A DNA stretch of 64,000 bases from Bacteroides timonensis (GTDB lineage Bacteria; Bacteroidota; Bacteroidia; Bacteroidales; Bacteroidaceae), in NCBI RefSeq assembly GCF_000513195.1, contig NZ_CBVI010000039.1:1-64000 (forward strand), given 5' to 3'. Every line of letters starts with the position of its first letter. Positions within the stretch are counted from its first letter, which is position 1. A program made the translations under genes and the position numbers. This document shows positions 19,157-26,571 of this stretch, piece by piece. The notes under the pieces were generated by a model. The model had not been told where the DNA came from. It searched no databases and was given only the letters and a program-made list of their open reading frames with translations.

Positions 19157-20910
19157 TCGGGTATATATTTCTTTTTCTCGATCTTCTTTTTCAATGTCTT
19201 AGACTCACTGCCCACTTCCTGAGCTTGCTTCCAATACTTCAAAGCACCATCCACATCACCGGTCATATAATAGATATCACCCCCATGTTCAAGAATGGTA
19301 TCACTTTGGTCTTTATCATTCTTTATTGCATCGTCTATGTAGAGACGGGCTTCGGCATAGTTGCCTTTCTCAAACAGAATCCAGGCGTAGGTATCCAGAT
19401 AAGTGGAGTTCTTCGGTTCGGATTTCACCGTTTTATAACTCATTTCCTCCGCTTTGTCTAAGTCACGGCGTTCCAGCGAGAGGTAATAGGCATAGTTATT
19501 CAATGCTCCCAGATTTGCCGAATTGTAAACCAATGCAGAGTCATAGGCTGCATAGGCTTCTGTATTCATTTTCTTGGTATGATAGATATCGCCCATGATG
19601 GCATAGAAGTTCGAAACAAATTCTTTATCACTCTTTTCCGGGATGTTTTCCAATCCTTTCTTGCAAATGGCAAGTGCATCATCAGTGCGGTCAGCCTGAT
19701 TATAGGCTATGGAAAGATAGAAATAGAACTCCAGCATATCGGGATTAGACTCGATACCGGCCTCGCAAAGACGGATTACTTCTTTATAATCTTCTTTCCG
19801 TATTGCTTCACCGAGAAGTGTCATGCGGGCAGCCGTATTCGTCGGATCAATGTCCAGCACTCGTTCCAGTACGGGCATTGTCTCTTTATTCATTTTCTTA
19901 GCAAGAAGATATTGGGCATAAAGCATCGGCATCTGTGCATCATCCTGATCTTGTTCCATAATACGGTCGAAAAGGTTGATTACGCGGGTACTGTCTCTAC
20001 CAGCTCGTTCATTTTCAACCACAAACTGACGCATCACGTTCAACTTTGTATCAGAGGGCACTTTCTTATTTAGTAAAAGAGTATCCAGTTGTTGCTCGTA
20101 GAGTTCTTTCTGTCCGGTTTGTTCGTAATAAGAAGCCAATGAATACATTGCCATGGCATTATCCGGTTCGGTGGCAAGCACTTTCTTATATATGTTATAG
20201 GCTTCGTCCTTCTTGTCGTTCTGCATATAGACATCACCCAGTATCACCTGATATCGCATATCCATCGGATACTCTTCCACCAGACTCTCTATCTCACGGA
20301 AAGCGCTCTGATTATCCTTCTTCTGTAAATAGATACGGAATTTCTCCATACTGAGTTGCTCGTTCTTTCCCATCTTTTCTTCCAAACGATTCAAGGTGGT
20401 AATCACGTTATCGTACTCTTCCAGACGGTTGTATATATCCAACAAGCTGTACAGAGGATCCATCCTATCCGAGAAACGGGTTGCCATGCTTTCCAGCAGA
20501 TTCGTAACTTTCTGCATCTCATTCTGTTGCTGATATAAGCTGGCCAATCCCTGGCTATACCAATAATTATCCGGATCATTTTCCACAGCCTTTTCCAATG
20601 CTGCCTGTCCTTGCGGAACTTGTTTAAGGTACATATAGTACTGCGAAATCTCGTACAAAGCCGATGAAGCATTCGGATTAATGGTCAGACAATGCTGCAA
20701 TAAGTCAAAGGCAGCACTATAATCGTCTTTCATCTTCAAGCGGGAAGCTTCCAGGAAGAAGTAATCGTATTTACGCTGTTGTTCGGGCGTAAGCACAACC
20801 TGCGCCTTGGTTCCTTTCCGCTGTTTTTTTCCTCCCTGACGGGAAGTACCACACGATATAAGTATCGCACACAGTACGAAAAGAGATACTATTTTAAATT
20901 TCATTTTCAT
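19153..20910 (-). CDS. TPR-repeat lipoprotein
   Basis: A 585-residue lipoprotein (lipobox CAILISC, Cys20) with tetratricopeptide repeats along almost its whole length, for example NPNASSALYEISQYYMYLKQ, EPDNAMAMYSLASYYEQTGQ and NSANLGALNNYAYYLSLERR. TPR arrays are protein-binding scaffolds, and the lipid anchor places it at the periplasmic side of an envelope membrane. It is first in a three-gene overlapping operon with DUF4292 and the EnvC-like gene. A role in assembling an envelope complex is inferred only from that linkage. Confidence 0.85.
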   Translation of the reverse strand: MKMKFKIVSLFVLCAILISCGTSRQGGKKQRKGTKAQVVLTPEQQRKYDYFFLEASRLKMKDDYSAAFDLLQHCLTINPNASSALYEISQYYMYLKQVPQGQAALEKAVENDPDNYWYSQGLASLYQQQNEMQKVTNLLESMATRFSDRMDPLYSLLDIYNRLEEYDNVITTLNRLEEKMGKNEQLSMEKFRIYLQKKDNQSAFREIESLVEEYPMDMRYQVILGDVYMQNDKKDEAYNIYKKVLATEPDNAMAMYSLASYYEQTGQKELYEQQLDTLLLNKKVPSDTKLNVMRQFVVENERAGRDSTRVINLFDRIMEQDQDDAQMPMLYAQYLLAKKMNKETMPVLERVLDIDPTNTAARMTLLGEAIRKEDYKEVIRLCEAGIESNPDMLEFYFYLSIAYNQADRTDDALAICKKGLENIPEKSDKEFVSNFYAIMGDIYHTKKMNTEAYAAYDSALVYNSANLGALNNYAYYLSLERRDLDKAEEMSYKTVKSEPKNSTYLDTYAWILFEKGNYAEARLYIDDAIKNDKDQSDTILEHGGDIYYMTGDVDGALKYWKQAQEVGSESKTLKKKIEKKKYIPE

Positions 20911-20967
20911 TCAGTCAGTTAGTAGAACTCAGCCCCTTTTAGTTTTTAATTCTTTGATTTTAACTCC

Positions 20968-21402
20968 TCAACTCTTTCCCGTATGACCGAAGCCGCCTGC
21001 ACCACGCTCCGTATCATCCAGCACTTCCACTTCCTGCCATGTAGCTTGTTCGTGGCGTGCTATTACCATCTGCGCAATGCGTTCTCCGTCTTCTATCACA
21101 AAAGTCTCCGACGAAAGATTTACAAGGATAATACAAACCTCTCCACGATAATCGGCATCAATCGTTCCCGGAGAATTCAGTACGGTGATACCTTTCTTGA
21201 TAGCAAGACCACTGCGAGGGCGCACTTGTGCCTCAAACCCCGGTGGCAGGGCAATATATAATCCTGTAGGCACCAGGCAACGCTGCATCGGAGTTAAAGA
21301 AATAGGTTCTGAAAGATTAGCACGGATATCCATTCCTGCGGACAATTCGGTGGCATAAGCCGGAAGCGGATGTTTCGATTTATTAATGATTTGTACGTTC
21401 AT
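20968..21402 (-). CDS. dut: dUTP diphosphatase
   Basis: A 144-residue trimeric dUTPase, hydrolysing dUTP to dUMP and pyrophosphate to keep uracil out of DNA. All five motifs are visible: AGMDIRA (I), RPRSGLAIK (II), [14 protein letters not shown] (III, catalytic Asp), DGERIAQMV (IV) and [12 protein letters not shown] (V, with His where many homologues have Ser). It is 57 bp upstream of the TPR lipoprotein gene on the same strand. It is divergent from dgt, another dNTP-pool enzyme. Confidence 0.96.
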   Translation of the reverse strand: MNVQIINKSKHPLPAYATELSAGMDIRANLSEPISLTPMQRCLVPTGLYIALPPGFEAQVRPRSGLAIKKGITVLNSPGTIDADYRGEVCIILVNLSSETFVIEDGERIAQMVIARHEQATWQEVEVLDDTERGAGGFGHTGKS

Positions 21403-21404
21403 GA

Positions 21405-21602
21405 CAATAATTACAAATTACGAATTATAAATTACGAACTGCCGCTATTTCAGTATTTAATAGCAGTTCTTCTTTTTTAATTGGGCGAAAATACAGCTTT
21501 TAAAGCAAAATAGTGATACATTTGCAGTTAAATAATAACAAAGGGCAAATGTCCCCCCTCTTTTGCCATTTATAATTTGTAATTCATAATTCGTAATTAT
21601 CG
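21405..21602. repeat. AT-rich short repeats and bulged hairpin in dut-dgt divergent region
   Basis: Next to the dut start (21405-21437) and next to the dgt start (21569-21600) are related AT-rich segments built from AATTACGAATTATAAATTACG-like units in opposite orientation. Between them is a bulged hairpin (GAACTGC...GCAGTTC arms, 21436-21469) followed by T-rich sequence on the plus strand. They look like simple interspersed AT-rich repeats. No function is assigned. Confidence 0.45.
21517..21524 (+). promoter_or_regulatory. Promoter -7 element for dgt
   Basis: TACATTTG is an exact TAnnTTTG match 80 bp upstream of the dgt ATG. It would give a leader of about 75 nt. Confidence 0.45.
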
Positions 21603-21604
21603 CC

Positions 21605-22930
21605 ATGAATTGGAACACCCTCATATCTGCCAAACGTTTCGGGCTGGAAGAGTTTCACCAGGAGCGGCACGAAAACCGTTCGGAATTTCAGCGGGATTAT
21701 GACCGTCTCGTCTTCTCCGCCCCCTTCCGCCGCTTGCAGAACAAAACACAAGTTTTTCCCTTGCCGGGTAGTATCTTCGTACACAACCGTCTGACGCATA
21801 GTCTGGAAGTTTCCTGCGTAGGCCGTTCGTTGGGAAATGATGTCGCTAAAGCCATTCTTACCCGTCAGCCTGAATTGAAAGATTCGTATTTACCCGAAAT
21901 TGGTTCTATCGTATCGGCAGCCTGCCTGGCACACGACTTGGGGAATCCTCCCTTCGGTCACTCCGGAGAACGAGCCATCTCCACTTTCTTCTCCGAAGGA
22001 AAAGGTATGACTCTAAAAAGACAACTGTCCGCAGAGCAGTGGGAGGACCTGATACACTTCGAAGGAAATGCCAATGCTTTCAGATTGCTTACCCATCAGT
22101 TTGAAGGAAGACGCAAAGGAGGATTCGTATTAACCTATTCCACCCTGGCCAGCATCGTAAAATACCCCTTTTCATCGAGTTTAGCAGGTAAGAAATCAAA
22201 GTTCGGCTTCTTCACCACAGAGGAAGATAGTTTCCACCGGATAGCCGAAGAACTGGGTATGAAAAAGCAGAATGAAACTCCACTGAAATATGCCCGTCAT
22301 CCGTTGGTTTACCTGGTAGAGGCGGCAGATGACATTTGCTATCAGATGATGGACATTGAAGATGCCCACAAACTGAAGATACTTACCACACAGGAAACAC
22401 AAGATTTACTTCTTTCCTATTTCACCGAAGAACGTAAAACGCATATGCTCAAAACGCTGAAGCTTGTCAGCGATGTCAATGAGCAGATTGCCTATCTGCG
22501 TTCCTGCGTCATAGGACTGCTCATCCAAGAATGTACCCAGGCCTTTCTGAATAATGAGGAAAAGATATTAAAGGGGGAATTTGAAGGAAGCCTCATCAAG
22601 CATATTTCCGAATTGCCAGCCGGTGCTTATAAGCACAGTGCAGATATTTCGTTAAAGAAAATCTATCGCTCGCGTGATGTACTGGACATCGAACTTGCCG
22701 GTTTCCGTATCATCAGTACTTTGCTCGATCTGATGATCGATGCCGTCTGCTCACCGGAAAAAGCTTATTCACAGTTGCTCATCAACCGGGTATCCGGCCA
22801 ATACAATATAAAAGCACCCGTACTCTACGAAAGAATACAGGCGGTATTGGATTATATCTCCGGCATGACAGACGTCTATGCACTTGATCTCTATAGAAAG
22901 ATCAACGGAAACAGTTTGCCGGCAGTATAA
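21605..22930 (+). CDS. dgt: dGTP triphosphohydrolase (HD domain)
   Basis: A 441-residue HD-domain phosphohydrolase of the dGTPase family, releasing triphosphate from dGTP. Metal and catalytic residues: FRRLQNKTQVF near residue 41, His65 in NRLTHSLEVS, His110-Asp111 in AHDLGNPPFGHSG with His119 following, and the later YLVEAADDICYQMMD helix, which carries the final HD-site Asp. The start at 21605 begins MNWNTLISAKRFG, a normal family N-terminus. It is divergent from dut and convergent with glsB. Confidence 0.92.
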   Translation: MNWNTLISAKRFGLEEFHQERHENRSEFQRDYDRLVFSAPFRRLQNKTQVFPLPGSIFVHNRLTHSLEVSCVGRSLGNDVAKAILTRQPELKDSYLPEIGSIVSAACLAHDLGNPPFGHSGERAISTFFSEGKGMTLKRQLSAEQWEDLIHFEGNANAFRLLTHQFEGRRKGGFVLTYSTLASIVKYPFSSSLAGKKSKFGFFTTEEDSFHRIAEELGMKKQNETPLKYARHPLVYLVEAADDICYQMMDIEDAHKLKILTTQETQDLLLSYFTEERKTHMLKTLKLVSDVNEQIAYLRSCVIGLLIQECTQAFLNNEEKILKGEFEGSLIKHISELPAGAYKHSADISLKKIYRSRDVLDIELAGFRIISTLLDLMIDAVCSPEKAYSQLLINRVSGQYNIKAPVLYERIQAVLDYISGMTDVYALDLYRKINGNSLPAV

Positions 22931-22951
22931 GTTGTGCTTCAGGCACAATTA

Positions 22952-23938
22952 TCATCTACTCGGAAAGAACACTTTATTAGCCCCGGAGGTAAGTTTGCAA
23001 GCCTCCGGCTCATTCTCGATGAATGACTGGATATGGCGGATACGCTTTTCTGCCAGAATCTCATCCACAGCAATCAGAATTCCCGTTTCTTCCACATCGC
23101 CGAAACCATAGTTAATGGCAGTACCGAACATACGCATCGTCGGACTCAAACTCATATAAGCATTTACCAACGGCGGAATATTGTAGCCTAACTTACGTAT
23201 CTCGCAATTCAGTATTTTATAGTCCTCCTTAAATGTCTTCTTACAAAACAAAGCAGCCAAATCAGCCTCTTTAGCTTCCATTTCAAGCGGTTTCATCGGA
23301 GTAATCAGATTATCTTTATCCTCAAAGTGCTTCTTCAAAAAATAAAGAATCATGTCGCGTCCCTGACGATGATAGCTCGGATACATAGTCACTTTACCGA
23401 AAAAATACTTAACATTCGGCATAACTACCGTTAACGCACCCAAACCATCCCATAGGTTATCCAGCGCAAACAAGCCTTTGCTACCAGCACGGGTGGACTG
23501 ATACTCTACCGTAACAAACGAACGTCCTAACTCAATTGTAGTGGGAAGGTACTCTTTCAGGAACTTTTCAGAGAAATTGAACATGTGGGCTGTAGCCAGA
23601 ATAGGGGCACCCTGTTCATCGAACCGAACGTCCGTACCAAGGATATAACGATAACCACCTAATATTTCTTCTGCTTCAGGGTTCCAGACAATCAGCTGTT
23701 TGTAGGGATTATCCATGATATCGTATTCATCGATATCCAGCGGTTGTCCTGTACCTCCACCTGCCGCACGGAAAGCAATCTCGCGTAAACGCCCGATTTC
23801 TTTCATAATATTCGGAGAATCCTGAGCTGTAATGATATAAATCTGATTATGGCTCTTATTCGTCATACGCAGACGCTTCTCTTCGGTCAGTTCCGCTTTC
23901 AGAAGTTCCTTACTAATAGGTTCAATAATCTCTTCCAT
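22952..23938 (-). CDS. glsB: Glycine N-acyltransferase of glycine-lipid synthesis (GlsB)
   Basis: A 328-residue acyl-ACP N-acyltransferase-type protein of the OlsB/GlsB group with a GNAT-like fold. Visible signatures are LREIAFRAAGGGTGQPLDID, ILGGYRYILG, ELGRSFV and FGKVTMYPSYHRQGRDMI. In B. thetaiotaomicron the adjacent GlsB and GlsA proteins make N-acyl-3-acyloxy glycine lipids, GlsB doing the N-acylation of glycine. The same two-gene order is seen here with a 54-bp gap, which supports the assignment. It would act at the cytoplasmic face of the inner membrane. Confidence 0.85.
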   Translation of the reverse strand: MEEIIEPISKELLKAELTEEKRLRMTNKSHNQIYIITAQDSPNIMKEIGRLREIAFRAAGGGTGQPLDIDEYDIMDNPYKQLIVWNPEAEEILGGYRYILGTDVRFDEQGAPILATAHMFNFSEKFLKEYLPTTIELGRSFVTVEYQSTRAGSKGLFALDNLWDGLGALTVVMPNVKYFFGKVTMYPSYHRQGRDMILYFLKKHFEDKDNLITPMKPLEMEAKEADLAALFCKKTFKEDYKILNCEIRKLGYNIPPLVNAYMSLSPTMRMFGTAINYGFGDVEETGILIAVDEILAEKRIRHIQSFIENEPEACKLTSGANKVFFPSR

Positions 23939-23992
23939 ATTTTTATGTTAGTAGTTCTTTAATTCACTTTATCACCTTGTCACTTTACCACC

Positions 23993-24811
23993 TTATAACT
24001 TATAGACAATGTCTTTCACATAAGCCGCCCACTCGACAGGAGTCTTTGACTTATCAAAAGTCCGCCAGGAAATAGGTTTTCCGATGGTAACAGTAAACGT
24101 TTTATGACGGTTCTTCAGCATCTCATCGGCAAGGTAGAGCATGGCTATGTTAATTTTGATGCCCAAAAATTTGCAGACGTTAGCCAAATTATAAAAAAAG
24201 TTCGAATTCCGGCCTTCAAAATGAATGGGGACAACGTCGCGTTGTGCCTGCACACTCTTTACGATAAAGGTCTTCTTCCAATCCAGATCACGGATCACTC
24301 CATTCTGACGCCGGGAGCACAATCCGGCAGGGAACATAATCAACTGATCATTCGATGCAAAGCCCGCTTCCACCATTCTCGGAAAATCTTTCGCCTGTTT
24401 TCCGGTTTTATTAATAGGTATACAAAGAGGAGCTAATCCTTGCAGATTCATCAGCAGGTCATTCACCATATACTTCACCTTACCTTTATAGAAACTACCC
24501 AGCACATATCCCAAAGCCACACCATCCTGGCCTCCCAACGGATGATTGGAGACAAAGGTGTACAATCCTTCAGTCGGTAGATTCTCTTCTCCCTTCACCA
24601 CAATATCGGCATCCAGAAATTCCAGGCAGGCTTTTAAGAAGTCCACACCTACCTTATCCTTCGATTCGCGCAGGAAAACATTCAGTTCTTCCTGATGAAC
24701 GATTCTTTTCAGATAAGAAACCACGAATTTAGGGATATATTTATAGTACTTCGGAGCCTTTTCCCGGAGCACTTTATCAATATCAATCAAAAATAAAGAG
24801 TCGTCAGCCAT
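23993..24811 (-). CDS. glsA: O-acyltransferase of glycine-lipid synthesis (GlsA)
   Basis: A 272-residue PlsC-like acyltransferase that adds the second acyl chain to the hydroxyl of the N-acyl glycine intermediate. The acyltransferase motif is SNHPLGGQDG (His90 to Asp96), followed by FPAGLCSRR. The frame can be extended to a TTG at 24838, but the ATG at 24811 (MADDSLFLIDIDKVLREKAP) is preferred because a perfect -7 element (24836-24843) overlaps the TTG, so the TTG would fall upstream of the transcript start. It is first in a two-gene operon with glsB. Confidence 0.85.
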   Translation of the reverse strand: MADDSLFLIDIDKVLREKAPKYYKYIPKFVVSYLKRIVHQEELNVFLRESKDKVGVDFLKACLEFLDADIVVKGEENLPTEGLYTFVSNHPLGGQDGVALGYVLGSFYKGKVKYMVNDLLMNLQGLAPLCIPINKTGKQAKDFPRMVEAGFASNDQLIMFPAGLCSRRQNGVIRDLDWKKTFIVKSVQAQRDVVPIHFEGRNSNFFYNLANVCKFLGIKINIAMLYLADEMLKNRHKTFTVTIGKPISWRTFDKSKTPVEWAAYVKDIVYKL

Positions 24812-24835
24812 TCTTTTTAAGATGAAATGATTGCG

Positions 24836-24843
24836 CAAAATTA
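24836..24843 (-). promoter_or_regulatory. Promoter -7 element for glsA-glsB
   Basis: Minus-strand TAATTTTG matches TAnnTTTG exactly. The predicted start of transcription is about 18 nt upstream of the ATG at 24811. This decides against the longer TTG-initiated frame. Confidence 0.5.
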
Positions 24844-24884
24844 ACTCATCTTTTTAATTATACGCAATAAAATCGGTGAAAACT

Positions 24885-24991
24885 GCACCCAAAAACAAAC
24901 AAAAGGCACCCAAAAACTATCAATTGATAGTTTTTGCCCTAAAGATTGCTCAAAATGCGTCCGTCAGAGTTAGGGAACTTTCGTAAAATTG
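24885..24991 (+). promoter_or_regulatory. Palindromic leader and promoter of first ECF-type sigma gene
   Basis: Two direct copies of GCACCCAAAAAC (24885-24896, 24906-24917) lead into a perfect 24-bp palindrome (AAAAACTATCAA and its complement, 24912-24935). A -7-like TAAAATTG follows at 24984-24991, its first base about 60 bp from the palindrome centre. The same layout, with the same 60-bp distance, precedes the second sigma gene, so this is a selected operator or a duplicated control region, not chance. Confidence 0.6.
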
Positions 24992-25042
24992 CAACATCAA
25001 AAGTCAAACAAACGAATAATTATAATAAAAAAGGAGAACGAT

Positions 25043-25546
25043 ATGAACAGTATTACATTTCAAAAGGATTTGCTCGGAGTACAAGACGATTTATTACGTT
25101 TTGCATATAAACTAACCTCCGACCGTGAAGAACCTAACGACTTACTCCAGGAAACCTCTTTAAAGGCATTAGATAACGAAGATAAATACATGCCCGACAC
25201 TAACTTCAAAGGATGGATGTACACCATCATGCGCAATATCTTTATAAACAACTATCGGAAGCTGGTTCGCGACCAGACCTTCGTAGATCAGACTGATAAT
25301 CTTTATCACCTCAATCTGCCTCAAGAGTCCGGATTCCAAAGCACCGAAAGCGCTTACGACTTAAAAGAGATGCACCGTGTTGTAAATGCATTGCCACGCG
25401 AATATAAGATTCCATTCTCTATGCATGTATCCGGGTTCAAATACCGCGAGATTGCAGAAAAACTGGGATTACCCTTAGGTACAGTAAAGAGCCGCATATT
25501 CTTTACACGCCAGAAGTTGCAACAGGAACTGAAAGACTTCAGATAA
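25043..25546 (+). CDS. ECF-type RNA polymerase sigma factor (copy 1)
   Basis: A 167-residue sigma-70 family factor with only regions 2 and 4. Region 2 covers LRFAYKLTSD to NFKGWMYTIMRNIFINNYR, and region 4 covers LPREYKIPFSMHVSGFKYRE to LGTVKSRIFFTRQKL. The start at 25043 is chosen because AAGGAG lies 6 bp before it. This is an unusually strong Shine-Dalgarno for Bacteroides. The longer frame from 24989 has none. No anti-sigma gene follows. It is about 94% identical to the next gene by eye. It directs RNA polymerase to an unknown regulon. Confidence 0.9.
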   Translation: MNSITFQKDLLGVQDDLLRFAYKLTSDREEPNDLLQETSLKALDNEDKYMPDTNFKGWMYTIMRNIFINNYRKLVRDQTFVDQTDNLYHLNLPQESGFQSTESAYDLKEMHRVVNALPREYKIPFSMHVSGFKYREIAEKLGLPLGTVKSRIFFTRQKLQQELKDFR

Positions 25547-25666
25547 TCTGTGTTGCAGGACAAAAACAGCTATTGCCCCATATAACCTAAACCGATAACG
25601 TTCAGATATGAAAAAGTGTTCATGAAGAGGTCAGAGCCTACTTGCATGAGCACTTTCCGACCACCC

Positions 25667-25768
25667 GAAAACTATCAAAATACCACCTAAAAACTATCAA
25701 TTGATAGTTTTCCCCCTAAATATTACCTGAAATCCGTCTATCGGAGTAAGGTAACTTTCGTAAAATTG
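25667..25768 (+). promoter_or_regulatory. Palindromic leader and promoter of second ECF-type sigma gene
   Basis: A half-site (GAAAACTATCA, from 25667) is followed by a perfect 22-bp palindrome (AAAACTATCAA and complement, 25690-25711) and TAAAATTG at 25761-25768. The latter sits in the context AACTTTCGTAAAATTGCAA, which is identical in the copy-1 leader. The distance from palindrome centre to the -7-like element is again about 60 bp. Confidence 0.6.
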
Positions 25769-25819
25769 CAAAGTCAAAAGGCAAAACAAAAGAATAACTA
25801 TTGAAAAGGAGAAATGATT

Positions 25820-26326
25820 ATGAACAACAGTATTACATTCCAGAAAGAATTGCTCGGAGTACAAGATGATCTATTACGCTTTGCATACAAATTAACCTCC
25901 GACCACGAAGAAGCAAATGACCTACTCCAGGAAACCTCTTTAAAGGCATTAGATAACGAAGATAAATATGCACCTGATACTAATTTCAAAGGATGGATGT
26001 ATACCATCATGCGCAATATCTTTATCAACAACTACCGCAAGGTGGTTCGCGACCAGACTTTCGTAGATCAGACAGATAATCTCTATCATCTGAACTTACC
26101 GCAAGATTCCGGCTTTGAATGTACGGAAAGCGCATACGACTTGAAAGAGATGCACCGCATAGTAAATGCATTACCCCGCGAATACAAGATTCCATTCTCC
26201 ATGCACGTATCCGGTTTCAAATACCGTGAAATCGCAGAGAAGCTGGGATTACCACTCGGAACAGTGAAAAGCCGTATCTTCTTCACCCGACAGAAGTTAC
26301 AACAAGAACTGAAGGATTTTGTTTAA
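25820..26326 (+). CDS. ECF-type RNA polymerase sigma factor (copy 2)
   Basis: A 168-residue paralogue of the preceding sigma factor, with the same region 2 and region 4 sequences. About ten differences are visible, mainly conservative (for example RKLVRD against RKVVRD). The ATG at 25820 (MNNSITFQKELLG) has AAGGAG 8 bp upstream and is preferred over the ATG at 25814, which is too close to that site. It ends at a strong terminator (26393). The two genes form a recent or gene-converted tandem duplication including the control region. Whether the two factors recognise the same promoters is unknown. Confidence 0.9.
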   Translation: MNNSITFQKELLGVQDDLLRFAYKLTSDHEEANDLLQETSLKALDNEDKYAPDTNFKGWMYTIMRNIFINNYRKVVRDQTFVDQTDNLYHLNLPQDSGFECTESAYDLKEMHRIVNALPREYKIPFSMHVSGFKYREIAEKLGLPLGTVKSRIFFTRQKLQQELKDFV

Positions 26327-26392
26327 GAGAAAAGAAAAAAATCTGCAAAACCAATATATAGTATAAATTTTTAGTTGTGTTAGAGAGAATAT

Positions 26393-26430
26393 GGGCAGAC
26401 TGGAACAATATCCAGTCTGCCCTTTCTTTA
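26393..26430 (+). terminator. Intrinsic terminator after sigma genes
   Basis: A perfect 12-bp stem (GGGCAGACTGGA and complement) with a 6-base loop is followed by TTTCTTTAT. It lies 66 bp after the second sigma gene stop. Confidence 0.8.
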
Positions 26431-26442
26431 TATCCCCTCGCT

Positions 26443-26555
26443 CCATACCCGAACCGTATCCGAACCGTACTTGCTCCGTACATTCTTCGGTCAGAAGTAC
26501 CTCTGTACGGAGAAACTACGGACTTGGTACGGAGCAAGTACGACTCGGGTACGGT
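26443..26555 (+). repeat. 113-bp hairpin repeat, left copy
   Basis: A palindromic element with outer arms containing GTACTTGCTCCGTAC and its complement GTACGGAGCAAGTAC, and further GTACGG-rich sequence between. A second copy in the same orientation lies at 60540-60652. Over the 93-bp core the two differ at only five positions. Short open frames exist on both strands in both copies because the element is palindromic. I treat them as non-coding. The element resembles a MITE or REP-like hairpin. No inverted-repeat transposase was seen. Confidence 0.8.
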
Positions 26556-26571
26556 GTAGGTAGATATTTGA

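Noticed and set aside
24989..25042. Upstream extension of the first sigma gene
   Set aside because: It lies within the leader conserved with the second copy, and the strong AAGGAG is placed for the ATG at 25043.
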